Made by a program: the position numbers and the translations under genes. A stretch of DNA of 64,000 bases from assembly GCF_004345855.1 (NCBI RefSeq), contig NZ_SLXN01000001.1:1116001-1180000 (forward strand), written 5' to 3'. The DNA is from Sphingomonas sp. BK235 (GTDB taxonomy: Bacteria; Pseudomonadota; Alphaproteobacteria; Sphingomonadales; Sphingomonadaceae). Below are positions 45,058 to 54,206 of this stretch, piece by piece (positions within the stretch are counted from its first letter, which is position 1; each line of letters starts with the position of its first letter). The notes below the pieces were generated by a model that saw nothing but the letters and a program-made list of their open reading frames with translations, was not told the origin of the DNA and made no database searches.

Positions 45058-46422
45058 ATGGACTGGGACGCACGGCCGAGCGGCTGGATCAAAAGCGCGG
45101 GCGACGCGCGCTCGAACTCGGACATCGATTACGGTCGCGTCATCCACTCGGCGTCGTTCCGCCGATTGCAGGGCAAGACCCAGATCCTCAACCTGGGCGA
45201 CAGCGACTTCTACCGCACCCGCCTGACGCATTCACTCGAGGTGGCACAGATCGCGGGCGGCATCGTGCGTCAGGTGCGCCACGATCATCCCGACCATCCG
45301 GTGACCGTCCACCTTCCCGACCTCGCCATGATCCAGGCGATCGGCGCGACGCACGATCTCGGCCATCCTCCTTTCGGTCATGGCGGCGAGGTCGCCCTCA
45401 ACTTCTGCATGGCGGATCACGGCGGGTTCGAGGGCAACGGCCAGACGCTGCGGATCCTGACCAAGCTCGAGAAATTCTCGGACGCGCACGGCGCCGATCT
45501 GACCCGGCGCACGCTGCTCGGCACGCTCAAATATCCGGCGAGCTATGCGGCGACCGCGCATCCGGCGCTGCGGCCGCGTCTGCTCGACGCGCCGAGCGGT
45601 CTCGCGCTGATCGACCGCGAGGCGTCCAAGCCGCCGAAATGCTTCATGGAAAGCGAGGCGGCGGAGGTTGCCTGGATCCTTGCCGGACTGAGCGACGCCG
45701 ACCGCACCGCCTTCGTCGCGACCGACCGGACGGAGGCGGCGGCGCTGGCGGAGATCGCGCCCAGGCATCGCAGGACCCTCCACAAGTCGCTCGATTGCAG
45801 CATCATGGACACGGCAGACGACATCGCCTTCGGCGTCCATGATCTCGAGGACGCGGCAGCGCTCGGGCTCGTGAGCGCGACAGACTGGGAGATGCACGTC
45901 ACGCCAGGCGCGTGCGAGGGCTTCTTCACCTGGCTCGGCGACCGCGGGCGCAGCCGGCTCGGCAACGATGCCTATGCCGCGCTGATGGGAAAGCTGTTCG
46001 GCGACGCCTCGGCGCGCAAGCACGCGGTGAGCCTGCTGGTCGGGTTCTTCCTCCACCGCTGCGTGATCGTCCAGCAGGACGCCTTCGCCGAACCGCTCCT
46101 GCGCTTCCGTGTCGCGATCGATCCGGCCGCGCGCGCGCTCCTCGACGCGCTCAAGCGGCTCGTCTACATCACCGTTATCCGCAGCCCCGAGGTGCAGCAC
46201 CTCGAGTTCAAGGGCCAGCGGATGGTGGTGTCGGTGTTCGAGGCGCTCGCCTCCGAGCCGGCCGCGTTCCTGCCGCGCAACACCTTTCGCCACTATGCGG
46301 CGTCGGGCGGCGATCGCCGCGTCATCTGTGATCATGTCGCTGGGATGACGGACATGTTCTTGCTCAAGACGTATGAGCGATTGTTCAGCCCGCGGATGGG
46401 GTCGGTGTTCGACCGCATCTAG
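45058..46422 (+). CDS. dgt: Deoxyguanosinetriphosphate triphosphohydrolase (dGTPase)
   Basis: A 454-aa HD-domain enzyme cleaving dGTP to deoxyguanosine and triphosphate. The N-terminal SDIDYGRVIHSASFRRLQGKTQ is the family start. HD residues are in RTRLTHSLEVAQ, THDLGHPPFGHGGE and SIMDTADDIAFGVHDLED. Standalone gene between the TBDR-GH3 unit and the zinc cluster; no sign that it belongs to either. Likely a housekeeping nucleotide-pool enzyme. Confidence 0.93.
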   Translation: MDWDARPSGWIKSAGDARSNSDIDYGRVIHSASFRRLQGKTQILNLGDSDFYRTRLTHSLEVAQIAGGIVRQVRHDHPDHPVTVHLPDLAMIQAIGATHDLGHPPFGHGGEVALNFCMADHGGFEGNGQTLRILTKLEKFSDAHGADLTRRTLLGTLKYPASYAATAHPALRPRLLDAPSGLALIDREASKPPKCFMESEAAEVAWILAGLSDADRTAFVATDRTEAAALAEIAPRHRRTLHKSLDCSIMDTADDIAFGVHDLEDAAALGLVSATDWEMHVTPGACEGFFTWLGDRGRSRLGNDAYAALMGKLFGDASARKHAVSLLVGFFLHRCVIVQQDAFAEPLLRFRVAIDPAARALLDALKRLVYITVIRSPEVQHLEFKGQRMVVSVFEALASEPAAFLPRNTFRHYAASGGDRRVICDHVAGMTDMFLLKTYERLFSPRMGSVFDRI

Positions 46423-46477
46423 GTGACGAGGTCGATCGCCGGGACTTCGGTCAAAAGCGATGAGTCGGATGCAGGGT

Positions 46478-47584
46478 TCACGCCGGCATGTCCGCGCCTG
46501 CCCGCACCAGCAGTCCCTCGAGCGCCGCCGGCGCCATCGCCATCAGCGCCAACGTACCGCGTAGCTCCTCGGGATCGATACCGCGGGTGATGAACACCAT
46601 TCGCGTCCGCCGATCGGCGGAGTTCCAGCGGTCCAGTTCCACCGGCGGATGGAACAGATGCTGCACGCCATGGACCACGACGGGCGCGTCATGGCCCTCC
46701 AGATGGACGATCCCCTTGACGCGCAACAGGTCGGCACCGCGGAACATCGTCAGCAGCCCCAGCCACCGCTCGAACGCGAGCGGATCGAGCGGTCGGTCGA
46801 AGGTCAGGCAGGTGGCGCGGATGCCGTCGCCATGCCGGTCGATGTCGTGGTGATGATCGTGGCCGTGATGATGGTGATGATGATCGTCCGCATAGGCCTC
46901 GTCGGCTAGCCACCGGCGCACGTCGTCGCTCTTGCTCGCCGGATCCCATAGGCCGACATCGAAGAGCGACGCCGGATCGACCGCTCCGTCGCGCACCGTG
47001 ATCACCGGTGCGGCGGGGTTGAGCGTGGCAAGCCGCGCGCGCAACAGTGCCTGGGCGGCATCGTCGACGAGATCGGTTTTGGTGAGCAGCAAGCGATCGG
47101 CCACCGCCGCCTGTTTGACCGCCTCGTGATGCGCGTCGAGCGTCGCCATCCCCGCCGCGGCATCGACGGTCGCGATCACCGCGTCGAGCCGATACAAGGG
47201 TTCGAGCTGCGCATCGGCGATCAGCGTGTGCAGGATCGGCGCGGGATCGGCGAGCCCGGTCGTCTCGATCACCACCCGGTCGAACCAGCATCGTCCGTCG
47301 CGGGCGAACCGCCAGGGTGCATCGCGCAGCGTGCGCGACAGATCGCCGCAAATCGTGCAGCACAGGCAGCCGCCCATCATGTCGACCACCATGTCGTCGC
47401 TCGATCGCGCGATCAGCTCGTGATCCAGTCCGACCGACCCGAATTCGTTGATGACGACCAAGGCCCGCCCCATGCCCGGCGAGCGCACCAGCCGGTTGAG
47501 CAACGTCGTCTTGCCGCTGCCCAGGAAGCCGGTCAGCACCGACACCGGGATGCGCGCCCGCGGCCCCGCCAGCACGCCGCTCAT
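46478..47584 (-). CDS. COG0523 P-loop GTPase, metallochaperone (copy 1)
   Basis: A 368-aa protein of the G3E family. Walker A is GFLGSGKTT, the metal-binding motif GGCLCCTI, Walker B VVIETTGLADP, and TKTDLVDD is the guanine-recognition segment. There is a His-rich stretch at about 233-250 and a C-terminal CobW_C domain (VKGIVHLEG). Zinc-responsive relatives deliver Zn to apo-enzymes when zinc is scarce. Divergent from copy 2 with a Zur-like box between. RBS GGAGGAG. Confidence 0.93.
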   Translation of the reverse strand: MSGVLAGPRARIPVSVLTGFLGSGKTTLLNRLVRSPGMGRALVVINEFGSVGLDHELIARSSDDMVVDMMGGCLCCTICGDLSRTLRDAPWRFARDGRCWFDRVVIETTGLADPAPILHTLIADAQLEPLYRLDAVIATVDAAAGMATLDAHHEAVKQAAVADRLLLTKTDLVDDAAQALLRARLATLNPAAPVITVRDGAVDPASLFDVGLWDPASKSDDVRRWLADEAYADDHHHHHHGHDHHHDIDRHGDGIRATCLTFDRPLDPLAFERWLGLLTMFRGADLLRVKGIVHLEGHDAPVVVHGVQHLFHPPVELDRWNSADRRTRMVFITRGIDPEELRGTLALMAMAPAALEGLLVRAGADMPA

Positions 47585-47665
47585 GCCGGCTCCTCCAGCG
47601 GGCAGCGCGGCCCCGCGGCCGCCGACGCGGGAAGATCTCTAGACACGACGTCGCTTCTCCATCTA

Positions 47666-47680
47666 TGTGATGTTGTATCG
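47666..47680. promoter_or_regulatory. Zur-like box in the divergent COG0523 promoter
   Basis: TGTGATGTTGTATCG matches 8 of 12 specific positions of TGATACnnnGTATCA, with the right half GTATC intact. It lies 21 bases before the plus-strand GTPase start and 82 before the minus-strand one, so it could serve both. Confidence 0.5.
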
Positions 47681-47700
47681 TATCGCACTGGATCCCGATC

Positions 47701-48936
47701 ATGACAACCCGCCCCCACCACGACCCGCGCCTGCCGGTCACCGTCCTTTCCGGCTTTCTCGGCGCTGGCAAGACGACCTTGCTCAACCACATCCTCGCCA
47801 ATCGCGAGGGCCGCCGCGTCGCGGTGATCGTCAACGACATGTCGGAAGTGAACATCGACGCCGATCTCGTCCGTGGCGGCGAGGCGGCGCTGTCGCGCTC
47901 GGAAGAGGCCTTGGTCGAGATGACCAACGGGTGCATCTGCTGCACGTTGCGCGACGACCTGCTCGCCGAGGTGCGGACGCTCGCCGAGGCGGGGCGGTTC
48001 GATTATCTGGTGATCGAGAGTACCGGCATCTCCGAGCCGCTGCCCGTCGCCACGACCTTCTCCTTCCGCGACGAGGACGGCGTGTCGCTGGGCGATGTCG
48101 CGCGGCTCGACACGATGGTGACGGTGGTCGATGCGCTCAACCTGCTCGCCGATTATTCCAGCCAGGATTTCCTCGCCGACCGGGGCGAGACCCTGGGCGA
48201 CGACGATCATCGCAGCCTCGTCGGCCTGCTGGTCGAGCAGATCGAATTCGCCGACGTGGTCGTCGTCAACAAGGCGTCGTCGGTGTCGGCCGCGCAGCTC
48301 GCCACGGTCAGGAAGCTGGTCGCCAGTCTCAACGCCGATGCGGTGATCGTGCCGTGCGATCATGGCCGCGTCGATCTCGACCTGGTGCTCGCCACCGGGC
48401 TGTTCGACGAAGAGAAAGCGTCGCGCCATCCGCTGTGGGCGAAGGAGCTGTACGGCTATGCGCATCACCAACCCGAGACCGAGGAATATGGCATCGAGAG
48501 CTTCGTCTATCGTGCCCGCACGCCGTTCGATCCGGCGCGGTTCCATGATTTCCTGACGACCGGCGGGCTTGACCATGTCGTCCGTGCCAAAGGCCATTTC
48601 TGGCTGGCGACGCGCCCCGACTGGGTCGGCGAGCTGGCGGTGGCGGGTAGCCAGACGACGACCGCGCGCATGGGCCGCTGGTGGGCGAGCATCCCGAAGA
48701 ACCACTGGCCCGACGATGGCCGCTTCGAGGAGTTCGTCGCGAAACATTGGGATCCTTTATGGGGCGACCGGCGGCAGGAATTGGTGTTCATCGGCATCGG
48801 CATGGACGAGCCGCGCATCCGCCGCGCGCTCGACCGCTGCCTCGTCGCCGCGAGCGCCTTCACGCCCGCGCTGTGGCGCGATCTGCCCGATCCCTTCCCC
48901 GCCTGGGGCGAGCGACAGCTCGAGGCCGCCGAATGA
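47701..48936 (+). CDS. COG0523 P-loop GTPase, zinc chaperone type (copy 2)
   Basis: A 411-aa G3E protein, longer than copy 1. It has [38 protein letters not shown] and a C-terminal part with [27 protein letters not shown], the layout of YciC/ZagA-like zinc chaperones known to be Zur-controlled. Overlaps the DUF1826 gene start (ATGA). Confidence 0.94.
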   Translation: MTTRPHHDPRLPVTVLSGFLGAGKTTLLNHILANREGRRVAVIVNDMSEVNIDADLVRGGEAALSRSEEALVEMTNGCICCTLRDDLLAEVRTLAEAGRFDYLVIESTGISEPLPVATTFSFRDEDGVSLGDVARLDTMVTVVDALNLLADYSSQDFLADRGETLGDDDHRSLVGLLVEQIEFADVVVVNKASSVSAAQLATVRKLVASLNADAVIVPCDHGRVDLDLVLATGLFDEEKASRHPLWAKELYGYAHHQPETEEYGIESFVYRARTPFDPARFHDFLTTGGLDHVVRAKGHFWLATRPDWVGELAVAGSQTTTARMGRWWASIPKNHWPDDGRFEEFVAKHWDPLWGDRRQELVFIGIGMDEPRIRRALDRCLVAASAFTPALWRDLPDPFPAWGERQLEAAE

Positions 48937-49526
48937 GTCTCGCCCTGATCGACCGCGACGTGGCGGTCGGCCCGACGGCGGCTGTGCTGAACGACGTCTT
49001 GCATCCCGCCACCGCGCTGGCGATCTGGCAGCGCTCGCTCTCGCCCGTCCTGCTGGAGGCGCTCGCGCGGCTCGATGTCGATACGGTCGACGACATCGCC
49101 CTCGACACCGCCGACGCCGCGGTGGATCATACTTTGCGCGCGGCGGGTTATCCCGACGCGTTGGTCGGGCCACTGACCAGCGACATCGCCGCGTTGCTGG
49201 AGCGCCACCACGCGCTGACCGGGAGCAGCCGGCACGCGCTGCGGCTGGAGGTGGTGGAGACCGACGCCTGCCGCCGTTTCCACGCCGATGACGTCACGCT
49301 GCGGCTGCTCTGCACCTATGTCGGCCCCGGCACGCAATGGCACCGCGTCGCAGCCCCCGACACGATCGAACAGGTGCCGACCGGAGCGGCGGCGATCTTC
49401 AAGGGACGGCGACTGCTCGATCCCCCGACCGTGCTCCACCGCTCACCGCCGATCGGCGGGACCGGCGAGCGCCGGTTGCTGCTCGTCATCGATCCGGCTC
49501 GCGCCGCGGTCCCTGCCAGCGGCTGA
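48933..49526 (+). CDS. DUF1826 family protein
   Basis: A 197-aa protein. Seen are [59 protein letters not shown] and [11 protein letters not shown]1826 genes are recurrent companions of Zur-controlled COG0523 genes; the biochemical role is unknown. Conserved His/Cys/Asp (CRRFHADD..C) could bind metal. Confidence 0.85.
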   Translation: MSLALIDRDVAVGPTAAVLNDVLHPATALAIWQRSLSPVLLEALARLDVDTVDDIALDTADAAVDHTLRAAGYPDALVGPLTSDIAALLERHHALTGSSRHALRLEVVETDACRRFHADDVTLRLLCTYVGPGTQWHRVAAPDTIEQVPTGAAAIFKGRRLLDPPTVLHRSPPIGGTGERRLLLVIDPARAAVPASG

Positions 49527-49545
49527 ACCGTCGGCGGCCCGGCAA

Positions 49546-50532
49546 ATGACGATGGCGCGACCGACACGATATGGGAGGCGTGGCGTTACCGCCGCGGCCG
49601 CGCTGCTCCTGGCGCCGGGCAGCCCGGCGCGGGCCGAGCCGATCGCGGTGACGTTCGACGATCTGCCGGTGGCGGGGCCAAGTGGCCCGATCGGCAACTC
49701 CCGGACTTTGACGCAGCACCTGCTCGCCGGGCTGCGGCGGCAGCACATCCCCGCCATCGGCTTCGTCAACGAGGTTCAGCTCGAAGGACCCGAGCGCGCG
49801 CAGCGGATCGCGCTGCTCGCCGACTGGCTCGACGCCGGCATGACGCTGGGCAATCACGGCTATTCTCACCTGTCGTTCACCGTGACGCCGACGGAAGCCT
49901 ATATCGCCGATGCCGCGCGCGGCGAACGGGTCACGCGCCCGCTGATGGCCGCGCGCGGCCTGATCGAGCATTTCTATCGTCACCCCTATCTCGAGACCGG
50001 TACCACCGTCGACGCGCGATCGCGCTTTGAAGCCTGGCTGGCGGCGCATGGCTATCGCGTCGCGCCGGTGACGATGGAGAATAGCGACTGGCGGTTCGCC
50101 GCGCGCTATGATGAGGCGCTCGCACGTCACGATCCGGCCGAGGCGAAGCGGATCGCGGCGGCCTATCTCAGCTTCACCGGGCGGGCCGTCGCCTGGTATC
50201 GCGCCGCGGCGCTGGACTTGCTCGGACGACGTCCGGCGCTGATCCTGCTGCTCCATGCCAACCGGCTCAACGCCGCGAGCATCGATGCGCTCGCCCGCGT
50301 CCTGCGCCATCACCAGCTGCGTTTCGTCACGCTCGACGCGGCGCTGACCGATCCCGCTTATGCCATCGCCGACACCTACACCGGCCCCAACGGCGACCAA
50401 TGGCTGACCCGCTGGGCGCTGACGCTGCGGCGCCCGCTGCCCTGGTCGACGCTGCCGGCGGTCCCTGACTGGATCGCCGCGCCGCGCCGGTCGGCTCCGC
50501 AGCGCGACCAGACTGCGCACCGAAGCGGGTAG
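49546..50532 (+). CDS. Exported polysaccharide deacetylase (NodB/CE4 family)
   Basis: A 328-aa protein with leader (GVTAAAALLLAPGSPARA). NodB motifs: VTFDDLP (Asp-Asp), GNHGYSH (His-X3-His metal pair), FYRHPYLETG and LLLHANRLN. CE4 enzymes need a divalent metal, often zinc, and remove N-acetyl or similar groups from glycans. Only 19 bases after DUF1826, so probably in the same zinc-starvation transcript, which is odd for a metal-dependent enzyme. Confidence 0.83.
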   Translation: MTMARPTRYGRRGVTAAAALLLAPGSPARAEPIAVTFDDLPVAGPSGPIGNSRTLTQHLLAGLRRQHIPAIGFVNEVQLEGPERAQRIALLADWLDAGMTLGNHGYSHLSFTVTPTEAYIADAARGERVTRPLMAARGLIEHFYRHPYLETGTTVDARSRFEAWLAAHGYRVAPVTMENSDWRFAARYDEALARHDPAEAKRIAAAYLSFTGRAVAWYRAAALDLLGRRPALILLLHANRLNAASIDALARVLRHHQLRFVTLDAALTDPAYAIADTYTGPNGDQWLTRWALTLRRPLPWSTLPAVPDWIAAPRRSAPQRDQTAHRSG

Positions 50533-50539
50533 ACGGGCG

Positions 50540-50554
50540 TGATACGATGTATCA
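50540..50554. promoter_or_regulatory. Zur-like box upstream of metal TBDR
   Basis: TGATACGATGTATCA, a perfect 15-bp palindrome with a 3-base centre, 34 bases before the receptor ATG. Same arms as the box at 52625-52639. Confidence 0.75.
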
Positions 50555-50588
50555 TGACGCAGGCGTTACGAGTCTCGACGAGGTGGGC

Positions 50589-52601
50589 ATGAGCGGTTTG
50601 AGCCTGATCGCACTTCTGTTGGCGGCAACGCCGGTATCGGGGACGGTGGACGAACCCCCGCCCGCGTCGGAGGCCGATGATGCTGTCCCTGATATCATCG
50701 TCACCGGCCGGTCCGACCGCAAGATCGGCCGGACGGATTCGGCGAGCGAAGGCGCGATCGGCGGCGCCGAACTGCTGGCGCGTCCGATCCTGCGGACCAG
50801 CGAACTGGCCGAGGCGGTGCCGGGGATGATCGCGGTCCAGCATTCGGGTGGCGGCAAGGCCGCGCAATATCTGATCCGCGGCTACAATCTCGATCATGGC
50901 ACCGATTTCAGCATCGCGGTCGACAATATGCCGTTCAACCTGCGCAGCCATGCGCACGGCCATGGCTATCTCGATCTCAACGGGCTGATCCCCGAGACCG
51001 TCGACCGTCTGGCCTATCGCAAGGGACCCTATCGCGCCGCCGACGGCGATTTCTCCTTCGTCGGCGCTGGCTCGCTCACGACGCGCGACAGCTTCGACCA
51101 GTCCTTCGCCACGCTGACGGCGGGCAGTTACGGCTATCGCCGCGCTGCCGCCGGAACGTCCGCTGCGCTGGGCGGCGGCACGATGTTGCTCGCGACGGAA
51201 GTCACCGCGAACGACGGGCCCTGGGCACTTCCCGAACAGCTTCGCCATGTCAGCACCTTCGGCAAATATAGCCGCGAGACGCCGCTGGGTACGATGCGCG
51301 CCAGCCTCTCCGTCTATGACGCGCGCTGGCGACCGACCGAGCAGATCCCGGTGCGCGCCATCGGGACGGTGCTTCGCGATCGCTTCGGCACGCTCGATCC
51401 GTTCCTGCGCGGCGCGACCGACCGCGAGGTGCTCAACATCGGCGTGACGGGTCCGGCGTGGACGATCACCGGCTATGCCCAGCATTACCGGTTCGAGTTG
51501 CTGTCGAACTTCACCTTCTTCCTCGACGATCCGGTACGCGGCGACGAACTCGAACAGGCGGAGGATCGCTGGACCTTCGGCGGACGCGTCGCGCGACGCG
51601 TCGCGCTCGCCGACCGGCTCGAGCTGACGCTCGGCGCCGATGCGCAGACCGATGCGATCGGCGGGCTCGGCCTGTTCCATACCGAACGTGGTCGCCGGAT
51701 CGCGACGCGCAGCCTCGTCGACGCGCGTGAGACGTCGGTGAGCGGCTATGCCGAAACGGACTGGACGCCCGTCGACGCGCTCAAGCTGCTCGCCGGCGGG
51801 CGGATCGATCATCTCGCCTTCCATACCGTCGCCCGCGGTGGCGACGCGACCGGCGGCACCGCGCAGGACACGATCGTCACGCCGAAAGTGGGCGCGACCG
51901 TCACGCTGAGCCCGAACGTCGCGCTCTATGCCAATTACGGTCAGGGCTTCCACTCGAACGCCATCCGCGGCGTCATCGCGGCGCAAGAGGCCACCCCCGC
52001 CTTCGCGCGCGCCACCGGCTATGAGGTTGGCGGCCGATTCGAGCGCGGGCCGTTCGACCTGTCGCTGACCCATTGGTGGAGCCGGTCGTCGAGCGAACTG
52101 ATCTATTCGGGCGACGACGGCACCGTCGCACCGACCGGCCCCAGCCACCGCCGCGGGTTCGAACTGGTCGGCAACATCCGCGCGGCGCGCTGGCTGACGC
52201 TCGACGGCGTCTATGCCACCAACCACGCGCGCTTCGTCGATGCGCCAGGTGCCGACCGGATCCCCAACGCACTCGAGTCGGCGGGTGAATTCGGGCTGAT
52301 CGGGACATTCCGCACCTTCGATGCCGCGGTGCGCGTGCGCTATCTCGGCCCGCACGCTCTGCTCGAGGACGATAGCGTGCGCTCGCCCGCGACGGCGGTG
52401 GTCAATCTGCGCGCCGGCCGCCATTTCGGCGCGGTCGCGGTCGATCTCGAATTGCTCAACCTGTTCGACACCGCGCGGGCGGATGCGGACTATTATTACG
52501 CCTCGCGCCTGCCCGGCGAGCCGCTGGCCGGCGTGGAAGGGGTGCATAGCCGCACCGTGGAGCCGCGCATGATCCGGATCGGGGCGACGGTCCACGTCTG
52601 A
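50589..52601 (+). CDS. TonB-dependent receptor, zinc-regulated
   Basis: A 670-aa receptor with a signal peptide (SLIALLLAATPVSG), TonB box DIIVTGR, plug with GYNLDHGTDFSIAVDNMPFNLRSHAHGHGYLDLNGL, and barrel end MIRIGATVHV. The HAHGHG run in the plug may bind metal. The ATG at 50589 follows GAGGTGG; the ATG at 50547 lies inside the Zur-like box and is rejected. The box and the ZIP gene downstream point to zinc or a zinc chelate as cargo. Confidence 0.88.
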   Translation: MSGLSLIALLLAATPVSGTVDEPPPASEADDAVPDIIVTGRSDRKIGRTDSASEGAIGGAELLARPILRTSELAEAVPGMIAVQHSGGGKAAQYLIRGYNLDHGTDFSIAVDNMPFNLRSHAHGHGYLDLNGLIPETVDRLAYRKGPYRAADGDFSFVGAGSLTTRDSFDQSFATLTAGSYGYRRAAAGTSAALGGGTMLLATEVTANDGPWALPEQLRHVSTFGKYSRETPLGTMRASLSVYDARWRPTEQIPVRAIGTVLRDRFGTLDPFLRGATDREVLNIGVTGPAWTITGYAQHYRFELLSNFTFFLDDPVRGDELEQAEDRWTFGGRVARRVALADRLELTLGADAQTDAIGGLGLFHTERGRRIATRSLVDARETSVSGYAETDWTPVDALKLLAGGRIDHLAFHTVARGGDATGGTAQDTIVTPKVGATVTLSPNVALYANYGQGFHSNAIRGVIAAQEATPAFARATGYEVGGRFERGPFDLSLTHWWSRSSSELIYSGDDGTVAPTGPSHRRGFELVGNIRAARWLTLDGVYATNHARFVDAPGADRIPNALESAGEFGLIGTFRTFDAAVRVRYLGPHALLEDDSVRSPATAVVNLRAGRHFGAVAVDLELLNLFDTARADADYYYASRLPGEPLAGVEGVHSRTVEPRMIRIGATVHV

Positions 52602-52624
52602 CCGAACCGAAGCCTTGCCAATCA

Positions 52625-52639
52625 TGATACAGTGTATCA
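52625..52639. promoter_or_regulatory. Zur-like box upstream of ZIP operon
   Basis: TGATACAGTGTATCA, a perfect 15-bp palindrome flanked by A and T, 85 bases before the GTG of the ZIP gene. It differs from the box at 50540 only in the 3-base centre. Confidence 0.75.
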
Positions 52640-52649
52640 TGGAAATGCC

Positions 52650-52712
52650 ATGTCGAGCGAACCTCACGACGGGCCGGACGCCGGCGTCATACTGGATCGA
52701 GACCGGCAGTGA
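52650..52712 (+). CDS. Possible 20-aa leader peptide coupled to the ZIP gene
   Basis: ATG at 52650, 20 codons (MSSEPHDGPDAGVILDRDRQ), with the stop overlapping the GTG start of the ZIP gene (GTGA). Just downstream of the Zur-like box. May be a translational-coupling leader or a chance frame; no RBS stands out. Confidence 0.35.
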   Translation: MSSEPHDGPDAGVILDRDRQ

Positions 52713-53392
52713 CCGGCTGGCTACCCTATGCGCTCGGCCTCGCCGCCAGCGGCTCGACCTGGACGGGCGGGATGCTCGCGATCCGGTTCGGCCGACGGCG
52801 CGACCTGCTGTTCGGCCTGACCGGCGGCATGGTGGTCGGGCTGGCGCTGCTGGATCTTCTTCCCGAAGCGCTGGAGCATGGCGCGCGCTCGCATGGCGAG
52901 GAGGTGATCTTCCTCACCCTGACCGCGGGGATCGCGCTGTATCTCCTGCTGCATCGCCTTCCCGTCGGCGGATCGGCAGGGCGCCTGAGCCTGATCGCGC
53001 ACAGCATGATGGACGGTCTGGGAATCGGTCTCGCCTTCCAGATCTCGGACGCGACCGGCTGGCTGGTCGCGATCGCCGTCCTCGCGCACGACATGGCCGA
53101 TGGGGCGAACATGGTCGCGCTCTCCGCTTTGTCCGCCGCGCCACGCTCCCTGCATCGCTGGCTGCTGGCGAACGCCGCCGCGCCGCTCGCCGGCGTCGCA
53201 CTCGGACAGGCGATGCGGATCGACATGGCGCAGATCGCCTTGCTGCTGGCGCTGTTCGCGGGCGGGTTCCTCTATATCGGCGCGTCCGAGCTGCTGCCGC
53301 GCAGCCGCGCCGGGGCATCGGGCCCGGTCGCGGGAATGGCAAGCGTGATCGGCATCGGCCTGATGGCCGTCGTCGTGCACCTTGCGCAATGA
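52709..53392 (+). CDS. ZIP-family zinc transporter
   Basis: A 227-aa inner-membrane protein with about seven to eight segments. ZIP metal-site motifs are HSMMDGLGIGLAF (TM4) and AVLAHDMADGANM (TM5). It imports divalent metal down its gradient, as in ZupT. GTG start. First gene after a Zur-like box; SOD and phosphatase genes follow. Confidence 0.9.
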   Translation: MTGWLPYALGLAASGSTWTGGMLAIRFGRRRDLLFGLTGGMVVGLALLDLLPEALEHGARSHGEEVIFLTLTAGIALYLLLHRLPVGGSAGRLSLIAHSMMDGLGIGLAFQISDATGWLVAIAVLAHDMADGANMVALSALSAAPRSLHRWLLANAAAPLAGVALGQAMRIDMAQIALLLALFAGGFLYIGASELLPRSRAGASGPVAGMASVIGIGLMAVVVHLAQ

Positions 53393-53459
53393 ACCATGGA
53401 GCGCGTTGCCCCGCCGTGCCGTCACCGCCGGAATCCGCATCCTCAACCGGAGACGATCG

Positions 53460-54173
53460 ATGAACACCTGGCTTGCCGCTCTCGCCGTCCTCGCCCTGCC
53501 CGCCGCGGCGCAGCAGCGCCCCGCCGCCGCCCCCTTCACGTTGGCGCCCCTACCCTATCCGCCCGGCGCGCTGGCGCCGGTGATCGATGCCGAGACGATG
53601 ACGCTGCATCACGACAAGCATCATCAGGCCTATGTCGATGCGCTCAACAAGGCGGTGGCGGCGAACCCGGCGCTGGCGGGACAGTCGCTGGAGCAGTTGC
53701 TCGCGCGCGCCGCATCGCTGCCGCCCGCGGTGCGCAACAATGCCGGCGGCCACTGGAACCATAGCTTCTTCTGGAGGACGATGACGCGGCCCGGCACCGG
53801 CGGCGCCCCCTCGGAACGGCTTGCCCGCGCGATCGACGCCGGCTTCGGGTCGCTCGACGGGATGAAGACCGCCTTCAGGGCCGCGGGGACGGGACGGTTC
53901 GGCTCGGGCTGGGCGTGGCTGATCGTCGGCCGCGACGGCCGGCTCGCGATCGCCTCCACCCCCAATCAGGACAATCCGCTGATGGACGCGGCCGAGGTGC
54001 AGGGCATGCCGCTGCTCGGCAACGATCTGTGGGAACATGCCTATTACCTGACCTATCGCAACCGGCGCGCCGACTATCTCGACGCCTGGTGGCAGTTGGT
54101 CGACTGGGCCGAGGTGTCGCGCCGCTACGCCGCCGCAACCGCGCGGTCATCATCCTCGGGCACCACCGGGTAA
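53460..54173 (+). CDS. Periplasmic Fe/Mn superoxide dismutase
   Basis: A 237-aa protein with signal peptide (TWLAALAVLALPAAAQQ). Metal ligands are His50 (LHHDKHHQAYV), His101 (NNAGGHWNHSFFW), and the Asp and His of DLWEHAYYLTYRNRRADYL. Fe versus Mn cannot be decided by eye. Export is unusual for this fold in bacteria, where the periplasmic enzyme is commonly Cu,Zn-SOD. Its place in the zinc-starvation unit suggests a zinc-free substitute (inference). Confidence 0.92.
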   Translation: MNTWLAALAVLALPAAAQQRPAAAPFTLAPLPYPPGALAPVIDAETMTLHHDKHHQAYVDALNKAVAANPALAGQSLEQLLARAASLPPAVRNNAGGHWNHSFFWRTMTRPGTGGAPSERLARAIDAGFGSLDGMKTAFRAAGTGRFGSGWAWLIVGRDGRLAIASTPNQDNPLMDAAEVQGMPLLGNDLWEHAYYLTYRNRRADYLDAWWQLVDWAEVSRRYAAATARSSSSGTTG

Positions 54174-54206
54174 GATGATCATCCCGCCATACCGGAGATC
54201 GCGACC

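Noticed and set aside
45058..46422. dGTPase as an anti-phage gene
   Set aside because: It lies outside the island, alone, between metabolic genes; a housekeeping role is simpler.
52615..53463. 282-codon plus-strand frame over the ZIP gene
   Set aside because: Different frame from the ZIP protein, Arg-rich, and it would start inside the Zur box region.
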